DNA of 64,000 nt from Roseomonas sp. KE0001 (lineage in GTDB: Bacteria; Pseudomonadota; Alphaproteobacteria; Acetobacterales; Acetobacteraceae), in the NCBI RefSeq assembly GCF_016107285.1, contig NZ_RCVQ01000004.1, forward strand, positions 248,001 to 312,000. Reading direction: 5' to 3'. Positions within the stretch are counted from its first letter, which is position 1. Each line of letters starts with the position of its first letter. Both the position numbers and the translations under genes were made by a program. Shown here piece by piece: positions 7,871-16,507 of the stretch. The notes under the pieces were generated by a model. That model did not search any database, had not been told where the DNA came from, and was given only the letters and a program-made list of their open reading frames with translations.

Positions 7871-9835
7871 TTGCCTGCTTCCTCCTCTCCACGCGGCCAT
7901 GGCCGGACGCTGCTGACCCTCGCGCCCTATCTCTGGCCGAAGAACGAGACCGGGCTGCGCACCCGCGTGGTGATCGCCCTGGTGCTGATGGTGCTGGCCA
8001 AGGGCGCCAATGTGCTGGTGCCGATCGCCTATGCCCGCGCCGTCGACGCGCTGGGCCCGCGGGAGGGGGCGGCGGCGATGGTCGCCATCCCGGTGGCGCT
8101 GGTGGTGGGCTATGGCCTGCTGCGGATGGCCAGCTCCGCCTTCGCCGAGCTGCGCGACGCCATCTTCACCAAGGTGCAGGCGCGGGCCGGGCGCGTCATC
8201 GCGCTGAATGTCTTCCGCCACCTGCACGCGCTCTCGCTCCGCTTCCACCTCGACCGGCAGACCGGCGGCATGTCCCGCGTCATCGAGCGCGGCACGCGGG
8301 GGATCAACTTCGTCCTCGACTTCATGCTGTTCAACATCGTCCCCACGCTGATCGAGATCCTGCTCGTGGCGGGGATCCTCTGGGGGATGTTCGACTTCTC
8401 CTTCGCCGCCGTGACGCTGGTGACGATCGGGCTCTACATCGCCTTCACGCTGGTCTTCACCGATTGGCGGCTGCGCTTCCGCCGGGCGATGAACGAGATG
8501 GACCAGGAGGCCAACACCAAGGCCATCGACAGCCTGCTGAACTACGAGACCGTCAAGTACTTCGGCAACGAGAAGCATGAGGCGGCCCGCTACGACGCCA
8601 CACTGGCGCGCTACGAGAAGGCCTATACCCGCTCGGAAGTGACGCTGAACTACCTCAACATGGGCCAGGCCGGGATCATCGCCATCGGGCTGACCGTCGT
8701 CATGCTGATGGCGGCGCGCGGCGTCTCGAACGGCAGCATGACGGTCGGCGATTTCGTGCTGGTGAACACCTACCTGATCCAGCTCTACCTGCCGCTCAAC
8801 TTCCTGGGCTTCGTCTATCGCGAGCTGAAGCAGGGGCTGGTGGACATGGAGGCGATGTTCACCCTGATGCGCGAGAAGCAGGAGGTGGCGGACGCGCCGG
8901 ATGCGCGGCCGCTGGCCGCCGGGCCGGGCGAGCTGGTCTTCGAGGAGGTCCGCTTCGGCTACCGGCCGGACCGCACCATCCTGAAGGGCGTGTCCTTCCA
9001 TGTGCCGGCGGGGCGGATGCTGGCCATCGTCGGGCCGACGGGGGCGGGCAAGTCCACCATCTCCCGCCTGCTGTTCCGATTCTACGACCTACAATCCGGC
9101 CGCATCCTGCTGGACGGGCAGGACATCCGCCAGGTGACGCAGGAGAGCCTGCGCGCCGCCATCGGCGTCGTGCCGCAGGACACCGTGCTGTTCAACGACA
9201 CCATCCGCTACAACATCGCCTATGGCCGCCCCGGCGCCTCGGAGGCGGAGGTGGAGGCGGCGGCGCGGCTCGCCCAGGTGCATGATTTCGTGATGCGCCT
9301 GCCGGAGGGCTACGACACCCGCGTCGGCGAGCGCGGCCTCAAGCTCTCGGGCGGCGAGAAGCAGCGCGTCGCCATCGCGCGGACCATCCTGAAGGACCCC
9401 CGCGTGCTGATCCTGGACGAGGCGACCAGCGCCCTCGACACCCGCACCGAACAGGAGATCCAGGCGGCGCTGCGCGGCGTCGCGCGCGGGCGGACCACCC
9501 TGGTCATCGCGCACCGCCTCTCGACCGTGGTGGAGGCCGACGAGATCATCGTGCTGCAGGAGGGCCGCGTCGCCGAGCGGGGCAGCCACGCCGTGCTGCT
9601 GGCCGAGGATGGGCTCTACGCCCAGATGTGGCGGCGCCAGTCCGAGGCGGTGGCGGCGGCCGAGGCGGCGGCGGCGGCGGCGGCCAAGGCCGCGGCCAGC
9701 GGCGTCGATCCCGATGCCGGCCCGGCGCACCGCCCGCAGGATGGCGCCGGGGAGGGCGACCGGGACAGTATCGGGCACAAGCCGAACGGCGGGCGCCCCG
9801 CCCCGCGCGGCGCAGAGCCGACCCCCGCCCGCTGA
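7871..9835 (+). CDS. Atm1/HMT1-type ABC exporter (fused TM and ATPase)
   Basis: A 654-residue half-transporter: a six-helix membrane domain (about 30-320) followed by an ATPase domain. Walker A GPTGAGKST is at 388-396, signature LSGGEKQR from 492, Walker B VLILDEATSALD from 512, and the switch histidine is in VIAHRLST. The segment NYETVKYFGNE (224-234) is characteristic of the Atm1/ABCB7 branch, which exports glutathione-linked sulfur compounds or metal conjugates across the inner membrane. The chosen start is TTG at 7871, 11 nt after GGAG. The C-terminus has an alanine-rich and then proline/glycine-rich extension (about 595-654), probably disordered. The neighbours are unrelated genes. Confidence 0.9.
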   Translation: MPASSSPRGHGRTLLTLAPYLWPKNETGLRTRVVIALVLMVLAKGANVLVPIAYARAVDALGPREGAAAMVAIPVALVVGYGLLRMASSAFAELRDAIFTKVQARAGRVIALNVFRHLHALSLRFHLDRQTGGMSRVIERGTRGINFVLDFMLFNIVPTLIEILLVAGILWGMFDFSFAAVTLVTIGLYIAFTLVFTDWRLRFRRAMNEMDQEANTKAIDSLLNYETVKYFGNEKHEAARYDATLARYEKAYTRSEVTLNYLNMGQAGIIAIGLTVVMLMAARGVSNGSMTVGDFVLVNTYLIQLYLPLNFLGFVYRELKQGLVDMEAMFTLMREKQEVADAPDARPLAAGPGELVFEEVRFGYRPDRTILKGVSFHVPAGRMLAIVGPTGAGKSTISRLLFRFYDLQSGRILLDGQDIRQVTQESLRAAIGVVPQDTVLFNDTIRYNIAYGRPGASEAEVEAAARLAQVHDFVMRLPEGYDTRVGERGLKLSGGEKQRVAIARTILKDPRVLILDEATSALDTRTEQEIQAALRGVARGRTTLVIAHRLSTVVEADEIIVLQEGRVAERGSHAVLLAEDGLYAQMWRRQSEAVAAAEAAAAAAAKAAASGVDPDAGPAHRPQDGAGEGDRDSIGHKPNGGRPAPRGAEPTPAR

Positions 9836-9893
9836 CCCTTTCGCTCGGCCGCCGGCCTGACTATGTGACGGCGGAGTATCCAGGAGGCACCAG

Positions 9894-10157
9894 ATGCAAC
9901 TCGATCCGCAGGGGGTGGCCCCGGAAGATCTCAGCCATGCCGGTTCCGTGGTGGACAAGGCGATCGAATACATGATCGAGCAGAAGATCGCGCCGATCTC
10001 GGTGGCGTCCGCCCTGCTGGGCGGCGCGCTCGGGCTGATGGCCCGCAGCATGGAGGACCGCGCCATCGCCAACGTGCTGCGCAGCGCGCTGGCCTCTGTC
10101 GAGGCGGGGGAACTGCAGGAGATGCGTGGCACCCCGCCCGGCGGGCAGGAGTTCTGA
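9894..10157 (+). CDS. Small hypothetical protein
   Basis: An 87-residue protein with an excellent ribosome site (AGGAGG, 7 nt before ATG). It is mostly helical. The stretch ASALLGGALGLMARSM (about 43-58) is the most hydrophobic part but is short for a membrane helix. The preceding part (DKAIEYMIEQKIAP) is amphipathic. I recognise no family. It lies 58 nt after the exporter, possibly in the same transcript, and just before the rpmB promoter. The strong start signal and normal codon use make it likely to be translated. Confidence 0.65.
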   Translation: MQLDPQGVAPEDLSHAGSVVDKAIEYMIEQKIAPISVASALLGGALGLMARSMEDRAIANVLRSALASVEAGELQEMRGTPPGGQEF

Positions 10158-10188
10158 ACCGCTCCGGCCCGAATCCCCTCCCGAATCC

Positions 10189-10217
10189 TTGACTCCGACC
10201 GGGGGGCGGGCCATACG
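10189..10217 (+). promoter_or_regulatory. Sigma-70-type promoter of rpmB
   Basis: TTGACT (10189-10194) and CATACG (10212-10217) are separated by exactly 17 nt, a good match to the housekeeping promoter pattern. This gives a leader of about 65 nt before rpmB. Confidence 0.65.
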
Positions 10218-10287
10218 CCCCCCTCTGTTCTCATCTCGGGTGCGTGGCCACTGCCGCGACCCTGAAGTCGTTTGAAGGGTTAGCGCC

Positions 10288-10593
10288 ATGGCTCGCCGTT
10301 GCGGCATCACCGGCAAGGGCGTGCTGACGGGCAACAACGTCAGCCACGCCAACAACAAGTCGCGTCGCCGGTTCCTCCCGAACCTGCAGGAGACCTCGTT
10401 CTTCTCCGACGTGCTGGGCACCTCGATCCAGCTCCGCCTCTCCACCAACGGCATCCGCACCGTGGAGCACAATGGCGGCCTGGACAGCTTCCTGCTCGGC
10501 ACCGCCGACCGTAAGCTGCCGGGCGAGGCCCTGACCCTGAAGCGCCGCATCCAGCGCGCCCAGGAAAAGAAGGCGGCCGCTTCCGCAGCCTGA
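10288..10593 (+). CDS. rpmB: 50S ribosomal protein L28
   Basis: A 101-residue basic protein. It begins [20 protein letters not shown] and continues [12 protein letters not shown], the N-terminal pattern of L28; [16 protein letters not shown] is the second conserved block. It is a large-subunit protein near the E site and peptidyl region. This is the longer alphaproteobacterial form, with an Ala/Lys-rich tail. It has its own promoter and terminator, so it is transcribed alone. Confidence 0.97.
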   Translation: MARRCGITGKGVLTGNNVSHANNKSRRRFLPNLQETSFFSDVLGTSIQLRLSTNGIRTVEHNGGLDSFLLGTADRKLPGEALTLKRRIQRAQEKKAAASAA

Positions 10594-10629
10594 GGCGGAG
10601 GGCCCTGACGGGGCCCTCATGCTGTCACG

Positions 10630-10664
10630 AAGGCGTGTCCTGCCGCTGGCGGGCGCGCCTTTTG
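10630..10664 (+). terminator. Intrinsic terminator after rpmB
   Basis: Two stacked stems: AAGGCG (10630-10635) with CGCCTT, and inside them CCTGCC with GGCGGG (one G-U pair), followed by TTTTG. A separate 8-bp hairpin (10598-10605 with 10611-10618) without a T-run precedes it and may help. Confidence 0.65.
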
Positions 10665-10698
10665 TGATTCCTTAGCGGTTGTCGCGCAGGATGAGCGC

Positions 10699-11463
10699 AT
10701 GCCGCCGCACCTGACCGACCTGCTGCTCATCCTCTGCCTGCTCGCCCTCCTGGCCAGCGGTCTGGCGCAATGGCGCCTGCGCCGCAGGGCCGAGGCCCGC
10801 GCGGACGCCCTGGCGCGGGACCTGGCGCTGCGCAGCCGCATGCTCGACCTCTTCGCGCAGGAGCTGCATGGCCGGGCCCTGGCGCTGCTGGGGCGGGCCG
10901 GCACCGGCGGCGACCTGCCGCCGGACGGGCAGGCGCGCGCCCTGCTCTGCCTGGCCGCCGACGCGCATGACTGTGCCGCCGCCGCCGCCGGCCCGCGGGC
11001 GCTCCGCGAGGAGACGCTGTCCCTGGCGGCCCTGCTGAGGGACGCGGTGGAGCAGGTCTCCCTGGCCCTGGCGCCCGGCCGGCGGCACTGGGAGATCGCG
11101 CCGGAGTTCGAGGAGGTCGCCGTGCGGGCGGATCACCGGGCGCTGCGCGGCGCGGTGATGCAGGTCCTGACCCGCGCCGTGCGCCACAGCCGGGAGGGCG
11201 ACCCGATCGGCCTTCGCCTGGTCCGGTCCGAGGCTGTGCTCGCCATCGTGGTGGAGGATGAGGGGTCCGGCCTTGCCGCCGCCGATCTGGGCCCGGCGGC
11301 GCGGGGCGAGGGGACGCGCGGCCTGGGGCTCGGCCTGGCGGTGGCACGGCAGCTCCTGCAGGCGCATGGCGGCGAGTTGCGGCTGGAGGCGGTGCGGGGC
11401 ATCGGCGCCCGGGCCTGGCTCACCCTGCCGAAGCAGCGCCTGGTGCCGTCCTCCGGCCGCTGA
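10699..11463 (+). CDS. Degenerate sensor histidine kinase-like protein
   Basis: A 254-residue protein with one N-terminal membrane helix (about 6-24), a helical segment resembling a dimerisation domain and a GHKL ATPase domain. G1 (DEGSG, 187-191) and G2 (GLGLGLAVARQ, from 208) are intact, and the tail HGGELRLEA is typical. However, the H-box position reads A-Q-E-L-H (53-57), so the phospho-acceptor His before E-L is Gln. The N-box reads LTRAVRHS, with Arg (159) in place of the ATP-Mg-binding Asn. It may still bind a nucleotide, but autophosphorylation is doubtful; a pseudokinase or signalling modulator is more likely. No response regulator is adjacent. Its last 44 nt overlap the convergent phytase-like gene. 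Confidence 0.7.
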   Translation: MPPHLTDLLLILCLLALLASGLAQWRLRRRAEARADALARDLALRSRMLDLFAQELHGRALALLGRAGTGGDLPPDGQARALLCLAADAHDCAAAAAGPRALREETLSLAALLRDAVEQVSLALAPGRRHWEIAPEFEEVAVRADHRALRGAVMQVLTRAVRHSREGDPIGLRLVRSEAVLAIVVEDEGSGLAAADLGPAARGEGTRGLGLGLAVARQLLQAHGGELRLEAVRGIGARAWLTLPKQRLVPSSGR

Positions 11464-12436
11464 GGGCCTCCGGTGCGGCCCGCAGGGTGAAGAGGTGCAG
11501 CAGGCCCTTCTGGAAGAACATCTCGTTGTCGTCCGCCACCATGGCGATCCACGGCCGGCCGGCATGGTGGAAGGCGCTGACCCCTTCCCAGTTCTCGTGC
11601 GGCAGAGCCGCTGCGGGCAGCAGGGTTTCCGGCTCGATCACGCTCTCCGCCGTCGCGGAGGCCAGCTGCGCGGCCGGGATGCGGCGCAGCAGGCCACTGA
11701 AGCCGGGTGTCCTCAGGCTGAAGCGGCGCTCCACCATCAGCACGCCGCCGTCCGGCAGGGGGGCGGCGTCGGTGGGCACGAAGCCGCGCGCCGGGCGGTA
11801 GCGCAGCAGGGTCCAGCCGCCGGGCCGGCCCAGCCAGGCGCGCAGCGTGCCCTCATCCTGCCAGAGGCCCTCGCTCACCGCCCACCAGCGCCCGTCGGCC
11901 AGCACCGCGAGGCTTTCGAGGCCGGCGTTGTTCGGCTGCGCGCCGAGGCCCGGCGGCGCCTTCTCCACCAGCCGCCCCGGCCCATCCAGCCGGTCATAGG
12001 CGACGATGCGGTGCCAGCGCTCGAAGCCCACCAGCCAGCCGCCCTCGGGCGTGCGGGCGAGGGATTCGGCATCACGCGAGACGCCGGGCAGGTGGAGGGG
12101 GAAGCCGGTATCGAGCCGGCCCGTGCGCAGCGCCTGCAGCCCCCGCGGACGGCCCCCGGCGTCGATCTCCAGCCCGGCCTGCATCCAGTGGCCAAGATCG
12201 CTGATGGCGGTCAGGGTCAGCGCATCATCGACATGCAGGGCCGAGATGCCGCCGAAGCCGATGACATGCCGGTTCAGCAGCAGGCCGCCCTGGGAGATCA
12301 GGGGAGCGTCCTCGGGCAGCGGAAGCGGGGGCAGGGGGGTGGCGGGCGCCCCGGCCAGCCGCAGCGTGGCGCAGGCCCCCAGCCCGGCCGCCGCCGCCGC
12401 CCCGAGGAGGAGGCTGCGGCGGTTCAACAGGATCAC
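11420..12436 (-). CDS. Esterase-like/phytase-like lipoprotein
   Basis: A 338-residue exported protein with a lipobox (GLGAC, C22) after a hydrophobic signal, so it is likely anchored to a membrane. The body matches the 'esterase-like activity of phytase' family, a six-bladed propeller fold. Recognisable pieces are GFGGISAL near the start, [20 protein letters not shown] and [15 protein letters not shown]. The true substrate of the family is uncertain. Its ATG overlaps the cobT stop (ATGA), so it is translated from the cobS-cobT message. Its end overlaps the kinase-like gene on the other strand by 44 nt, which is unusual in this window. Confidence 0.75.
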   Translation of the reverse strand: MILLNRRSLLLGAAAAAGLGACATLRLAGAPATPLPPLPLPEDAPLISQGGLLLNRHVIGFGGISALHVDDALTLTAISDLGHWMQAGLEIDAGGRPRGLQALRTGRLDTGFPLHLPGVSRDAESLARTPEGGWLVGFERWHRIVAYDRLDGPGRLVEKAPPGLGAQPNNAGLESLAVLADGRWWAVSEGLWQDEGTLRAWLGRPGGWTLLRYRPARGFVPTDAAPLPDGGVLMVERRFSLRTPGFSGLLRRIPAAQLASATAESVIEPETLLPAAALPHENWEGVSAFHHAGRPWIAMVADDNEMFFQKGLLHLFTLRAAPEALSGRRTAPGAASAG

Positions 12437-14304
12437 GCGACCAGGGGGGACCGTTCGGTGGCGGCGCGCTGGAAGGCGGCGGCGGCATCCTCGTCGAACA
12501 GCTCGGCCAGCTTCTTCATCATCGTGCCGCCCAGCTCCTCGGCATCCACGATGGTGACGGCGCGGCGATAGTAGCGCGTGACATCGTGGCCGATGCCGAT
12601 GGCGATCAGCTCGACGATGTCGCGCTGCTCGATGTCGTGGATCACCTTGCGCAGGTGCCGCTCCAGGTAGTTGCCGGGATTGACCGAGAGGGTGCTGTCA
12701 TCGACCGGCGCGCCGTCCGAGATCACCATCAGGATGCGGCGCCGCTCGGGGCGGGCGAGCAGGCGGCGATAGGCCCATTCCAGCGCCTCGCCGTCGATGT
12801 TCTCCTTGAGCAGCCCCTCGCGCAGCATCAGGCCGAGATTCTTGCGCGCCCGCCGCCAGGGCGAATCGGCGCCCTTGTAGATGACGTGGCGCAGGTCGTT
12901 CAGGCGGCCGGGATTGCGCGGCTTGCCCTCCTGAACCCAGCGCTCCCGGCTCTGCCCGCCCTTCCAGGCGCGGGTGGTGAAGCCCAGGATCTCGACCTTG
13001 ACCGAGCAGCGCTCCAGCGTGCGGGCCAGGATGTCGGAGCACATGGCGGCGACCGAGATCGGCCGGCCGCGCATCGAGCCGGAATTGTCGATCAGCAGGG
13101 TGACGACGGTGTCGCGGAAATCCGCCTCGCGCTCGCGCTTGTAGGAGAGCGAGAGCATGGGGTTGGCGACGATCCGGGCGAGGCGCGCCGCGTCCAGCGT
13201 GCCCTCCTCCAGGTCGAACTCCCAGGCGCGCTGCTGCTGCGCGAGCAGCCGGCGCTGCAGCCGGTTGGCCAGCTTGGAGACCACGCCCTGCAGGTGGCTG
13301 AGCTGCTGGTCGAGCTGCTGGCGCAACCGCGCCAGCTCCTCGGCGTCGCAGAGATCCTCGGCGGAGATCTCCTCGTCGAACTTCCGGGTGAAGGCGCGGT
13401 AGGCGGAGGAATCGTCGGAGGGGGCGACCTCCTTGCGCTGCTGCGGGCCGCCGGGGCGGTCCTCGCCCTCGGCCGCCACGCCGTCCTCCTCCTCCGCCTC
13501 GCCATCCTCCTCGGCGCCCTCGCCCTGCATGGTCTCGGGCTCGGCTCCCATCATGGGATCGGAATCCTGGCTCTGCGCCTCGCCCTCGGCCGAGTTCTCC
13601 TGCTCGGAGGCGGTCTCGGTACCTTCCTCGCCGGCCTCGTCCTCCTCCGCCTCGGCCTCCACCTCGGCCTCGGCGAGGTCGAGGGCGGAGAGCAGCCTGC
13701 GGGCGGCGCGGGCGAAGCGGTCCTGGTCCTCGCCGAAGCGGGCCATCTCCTCGAGGGCCGCGTCCGCCTGCTCGCCCAGCGTGCCGCGCCAGAGCTCCAG
13801 GATGCGCTGCGCGGCCTGCGGCGCGACCTCGCCGGAGAGGCGCTCGCGCGCCAGCAGGGACAGCGCCGCCGGCAGCGGCAGCTGGTCCTTGCGGGTCATG
13901 CGGTCGTAGCCCTCGGCCTCGCAGGTCTCGTTCAGCCGGGCCTGCAGGTTGGCGGCGACGCCGGGCATGCTGCGGCTGCCGACGACCTCGACGCGCGCCT
14001 GCTCCAGCGCGTCGAACACCTCACGCGCCTCGCGGCGTTGCGGCGTGCGGGCGGCGTGGGCGGCCTCGTCATGGTGGCGCAGCCGCAGCGCGATGGCATC
14101 CGCCGCGCCGCGCAGCCGCGCCATCTCCGAGGGCGGCAGGGCGCGGGTCGGCAGGGGCAGGCGGGCCCGCTTGCCGGCGAGGCCGGAGGGGCCGGGCTGG
14201 TAGGCCACCTGCACCTCGGCATTGCGCGCCATGGCGCGCAGCGCGCCGGCGGTGGCCCGCTTGAATTCTTCCTGACGCGTCAGGTCCTTGCTGCTGCCGC
14301 TCAT
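12433..14304 (-). CDS. cobT: Aerobic cobaltochelatase subunit CobT
   Basis: About 623 residues. CobT, CobS and CobN together insert cobalt into hydrogenobyrinic acid diamide in aerobic vitamin B12 synthesis. The N-terminal domain (about 1-215) is followed by a long acidic, probably disordered linker (about 218-300, Glu/Asp-rich). The C-terminal part is a von Willebrand A domain with the metal-ion-dependent adhesion motif DNSGSM. This matches known CobT architecture. I start at MSGSSKDL (14304), after AAGGGG; an in-frame GTG 24 nt upstream is less likely. It lies 78 nt after cobS and shares an ATGA overlap with the next gene. CobN is not in the window. Confidence 0.93.
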   Translation of the reverse strand: MSGSSKDLTRQEEFKRATAGALRAMARNAEVQVAYQPGPSGLAGKRARLPLPTRALPPSEMARLRGAADAIALRLRHHDEAAHAARTPQRREAREVFDALEQARVEVVGSRSMPGVAANLQARLNETCEAEGYDRMTRKDQLPLPAALSLLARERLSGEVAPQAAQRILELWRGTLGEQADAALEEMARFGEDQDRFARAARRLLSALDLAEAEVEAEAEEDEAGEEGTETASEQENSAEGEAQSQDSDPMMGAEPETMQGEGAEEDGEAEEEDGVAAEGEDRPGGPQQRKEVAPSDDSSAYRAFTRKFDEEISAEDLCDAEELARLRQQLDQQLSHLQGVVSKLANRLQRRLLAQQQRAWEFDLEEGTLDAARLARIVANPMLSLSYKREREADFRDTVVTLLIDNSGSMRGRPISVAAMCSDILARTLERCSVKVEILGFTTRAWKGGQSRERWVQEGKPRNPGRLNDLRHVIYKGADSPWRRARKNLGLMLREGLLKENIDGEALEWAYRRLLARPERRRILMVISDGAPVDDSTLSVNPGNYLERHLRKVIHDIEQRDIVELIAIGIGHDVTRYYRRAVTIVDAEELGGTMMKKLAELFDEDAAAAFQRAATERSPLVA

Positions 14305-14382
14305 CGTGCTCGCCCCTTCAACGATCACACGGGGCCGGTCGCCCCGAAGGCCCCGGGAGGGCAGGCCTCCCCGGGCCGGCCC

Positions 14383-15390
14383 TCAGCCCTTGCGGACCAG
14401 CAGGCCGGTCGGCACTTCCTCGTTGAAGCAGCGCTGGTAGTACTCGGCGACCGTCGAGCGCTCCGCCTCGTCGCACTTGTTGAGGAAGGAGAGGCGGAAG
14501 GCGAAGCCGACATCGCCGAAGATGCGGGTGTTCTCGGCCCAGGTGATGACGGTGCGCGGCGACATGACGGTGGAGATGTCGCCGGCGATGAAGCCCGCCC
14601 GCGTCAGGTCGGCCAGCGCCACCATGGCGTCGATGCGCTTCTTCGCCGCGGCATCCTTCGGGTCGATGCCGAGCTTGGCGGCGACGATGGCGCTCTCCTG
14701 CGCATGCGGCAGGTAGTTCAGCGTGGCCACGATGTTCCAGCGGTCCATCTGGCCCTGATTGATCTGCTGGGTGCCGTGATAGAGGCCGGTGGTGTCGCCC
14801 AGGCCCACCGTGTTCGCCGTGGCGAAGAGGCGGAAGGCCGGATGCGGATGGATGACGCGGTTCTGGTCGAGCAGCGTCAGCTTGCCCTCGACCTCCAGCA
14901 CGCGCTGGATGACGAACATCACGTCCGGGCGGCCGGCGTCGTACTCGTCGAAGACCATGGCGCAGGGGTGCTGCAGGGCCCAGGGCAGGATGCCCTCGCG
15001 GAACTCGGTGACCTGCTTGCCGTCCTTCAGGACGATGGCGTCCTTACCGATCAGGTCGATGCGGCTGATGTGGCTGTCGAGGTTGACGCGGATGCAGGGC
15101 CAGTTCAGCCGCGCCGCCACCTGCTCGATATGCGTCGACTTGCCGGTGCCGTGATAGCCCTGGACCATGACGCGGCGGTTGAAGGCGAAGCCCGCCAGGA
15201 TGGCCAGGGTGGTGTCGCGGTCGAACTGGTAGGTGGGGTCGACCTCCGGCACGTGCTCGGTGCGAACCGAGAAGGCGGGCACCTCCAGGTCGCTGTCGAT
15301 GCCGAACACCTCGCGCGCCTTGACGGTGATGTCCGGCAGGTTGATGGCGGAGGTGGGGCGGGCGTCGGAAAGGGTAGCGACCTTGTTCAT
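14383..15390 (-). CDS. cobS: Aerobic cobaltochelatase subunit CobS (AAA+ ATPase)
   Basis: A 335-residue MoxR-type AAA+ ATPase. Walker A is GYHGTGKST (78-86). [16 protein letters not shown] is the Walker B region, and [20 protein letters not shown] the sensor region. CobS assembles with CobT into a ring that powers cobalt insertion by CobN. Its length equals that of characterised CobS. It is the second gene of the minus-strand run J-domain, cobS, cobT, phytase-like, with gaps under 90 nt, probably one operon. Note that cobS/cobT are often found without other cobalamin genes nearby in Alphaproteobacteria, as here. Confidence 0.95.
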   Translation of the reverse strand: MNKVATLSDARPTSAINLPDITVKAREVFGIDSDLEVPAFSVRTEHVPEVDPTYQFDRDTTLAILAGFAFNRRVMVQGYHGTGKSTHIEQVAARLNWPCIRVNLDSHISRIDLIGKDAIVLKDGKQVTEFREGILPWALQHPCAMVFDEYDAGRPDVMFVIQRVLEVEGKLTLLDQNRVIHPHPAFRLFATANTVGLGDTTGLYHGTQQINQGQMDRWNIVATLNYLPHAQESAIVAAKLGIDPKDAAAKKRIDAMVALADLTRAGFIAGDISTVMSPRTVITWAENTRIFGDVGFAFRLSFLNKCDEAERSTVAEYYQRCFNEEVPTGLLVRKG

Positions 15391-15474
15391 AGGGCTCTCT
15401 TCGCTCTCGGCTCTCGTATTACGGGCGGCGGGATCGGTCGTGGTGCGATCGGTCTCTGCTCGGGTTGTGCTGCA

Positions 15475-16104
15475 TCAGGCGGCGCGGCTGGCGGCGCGGG
15501 CCCGGCCGGGCCTCTCCTCGCCAGGCCGCGCCTCGGGCGGGTGTTCGGCCGCCGTGTCGGCCAGCCTCCGGCGCAGCAGGCTATAGGCCCGGTTGATGTC
15601 CTTCAGCCGTTCCTCGGCCGCCTTGTCGCCACCGTTGGTGTCCGGATGGTAGCGCTTGGCGAGTTCCTTGTAACGAGCCCGCAACGCCGCCTGCTCCAGC
15701 GGCCAGCCCAGGCCCAGCATATCAAGCGCGGCGCGCAATTCGGGCGGCGCCTCGCGGGCGCTCTTGCGCGGGGTCGGCGGCGCCTGACCGAAGAGACCCA
15801 GCGGATCCCTGAACAGATCGGCATTGATGCGCGTGTTGCCAAGGCGGCCCAGCGGCCAGGTCGGGCGCTGCCAGCCACTGTCCTCGCGCAGGTTCTGCTC
15901 GATCTCCTCGGGCTTCATGCCCTTGTAGTAGTCCCAGGCCTGATTATAGGCACGGACGTGTTCGAGGCAGAAATGATAATAATCGCGCAGCCGCGAGCGG
16001 TCGCGGGGCGCGCGGAATTCCCCGGCTGCCTCGCAACCGGGCGCTTCGCACAGTTGGGTCGGGGTGGGGCTGTCGGATCTGGGACGTTCGCCGCGGCGGG
16101 CCAT
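15475..16104 (-). CDS. J-domain (DnaJ-like) protein
   Basis: A 209-residue protein with its J domain at the C-terminal side: HPD at 153-155 in KRYHPDTNGGD, followed by the helix ERLKDINRAYSLL. J domains stimulate Hsp70 ATPase, so it is probably a DnaK co-chaperone. The N-terminal part (about 15-75) has C19-x4-C24 and later C46-x2-H49, which could bind a metal ion but is not a known zinc finger to me. I start at MARRGERPRS (16104); an in-frame extension of 17 codons upstream has no better signal. It is divergent from bolA with a 97-nt gap. The order J-domain, cobS, cobT opposite bolA recurs in Alphaproteobacteria. Confidence 0.88.
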   Translation of the reverse strand: MARRGERPRSDSPTPTQLCEAPGCEAAGEFRAPRDRSRLRDYYHFCLEHVRAYNQAWDYYKGMKPEEIEQNLREDSGWQRPTWPLGRLGNTRINADLFRDPLGLFGQAPPTPRKSAREAPPELRAALDMLGLGWPLEQAALRARYKELAKRYHPDTNGGDKAAEERLKDINRAYSLLRRRLADTAAEHPPEARPGEERPGRARAASRAA

Positions 16105-16201
16105 TTGAAGGTTTATGGTCGCGTATCGTGATGGCCGCAAGCCGCCAGATTGCAAACCTTTTGCTTGGCGTCAGGCGAGTTGTCGTGGAAAAGCACAACC
16201 T

Positions 16202-16486
16202 ATGAGCACACGTGCCGAACGCATGCGAAACCTCCTGCTCCGGACCTTCCAGGAGGCCGAACTGGAGATCGCCGATGACAGCCACCGGCATGCCGGGCAT
16301 GCCGGCGCCGCGCCCGGCGGCCAGACCCATTATACCGTGCAACTCGTCACGCCCGACTTCCGCGGGATGAGCCGTGTGGCGCGCTCGCGCGCCGTGCACG
16401 ATGCTCTGGCCGCCGAGTTCGGCAGCGGGCTGCACGCCCTCTCGCTCCGCCTGCTGACGCCCGAGGAGGCGGGGCAGGCGGCCTGA
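16202..16486 (+). CDS. BolA family protein
   Basis: A 94-residue BolA protein starting MSTRAERMRN. The HxQL-like core reads HYTVQLVTPDFRGMSRVARSR, followed by the helix AVHDALAAEF and LHALSLRLLTPEE. BolA proteins partner with monothiol glutaredoxins in iron-sulfur cluster transfer or regulation. The start is at 16202; an open frame continues upstream but has no ribosome site. A 20-residue insert rich in Ala/Gly/His sits between the first helix and the core strand. It is divergent from the J-domain gene and 21 nt ahead of the hydrolase-TPR gene. Confidence 0.9.
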   Translation: MSTRAERMRNLLLRTFQEAELEIADDSHRHAGHAGAAPGGQTHYTVQLVTPDFRGMSRVARSRAVHDALAAEFGSGLHALSLRLLTPEEAGQAA

Positions 16487-16507
16487 GCCGCCGCGCCCGG
16501 TCCGGCC

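Noticed and set aside
12586-16131. A 1181-codon open frame opposite cobT, cobS and the J-domain gene
   Set aside because: It is antisense to three genes with clear conserved motifs; its translation is Leu/Gly/Arg-rich low-complexity, as expected from GC-rich antisense sequence.
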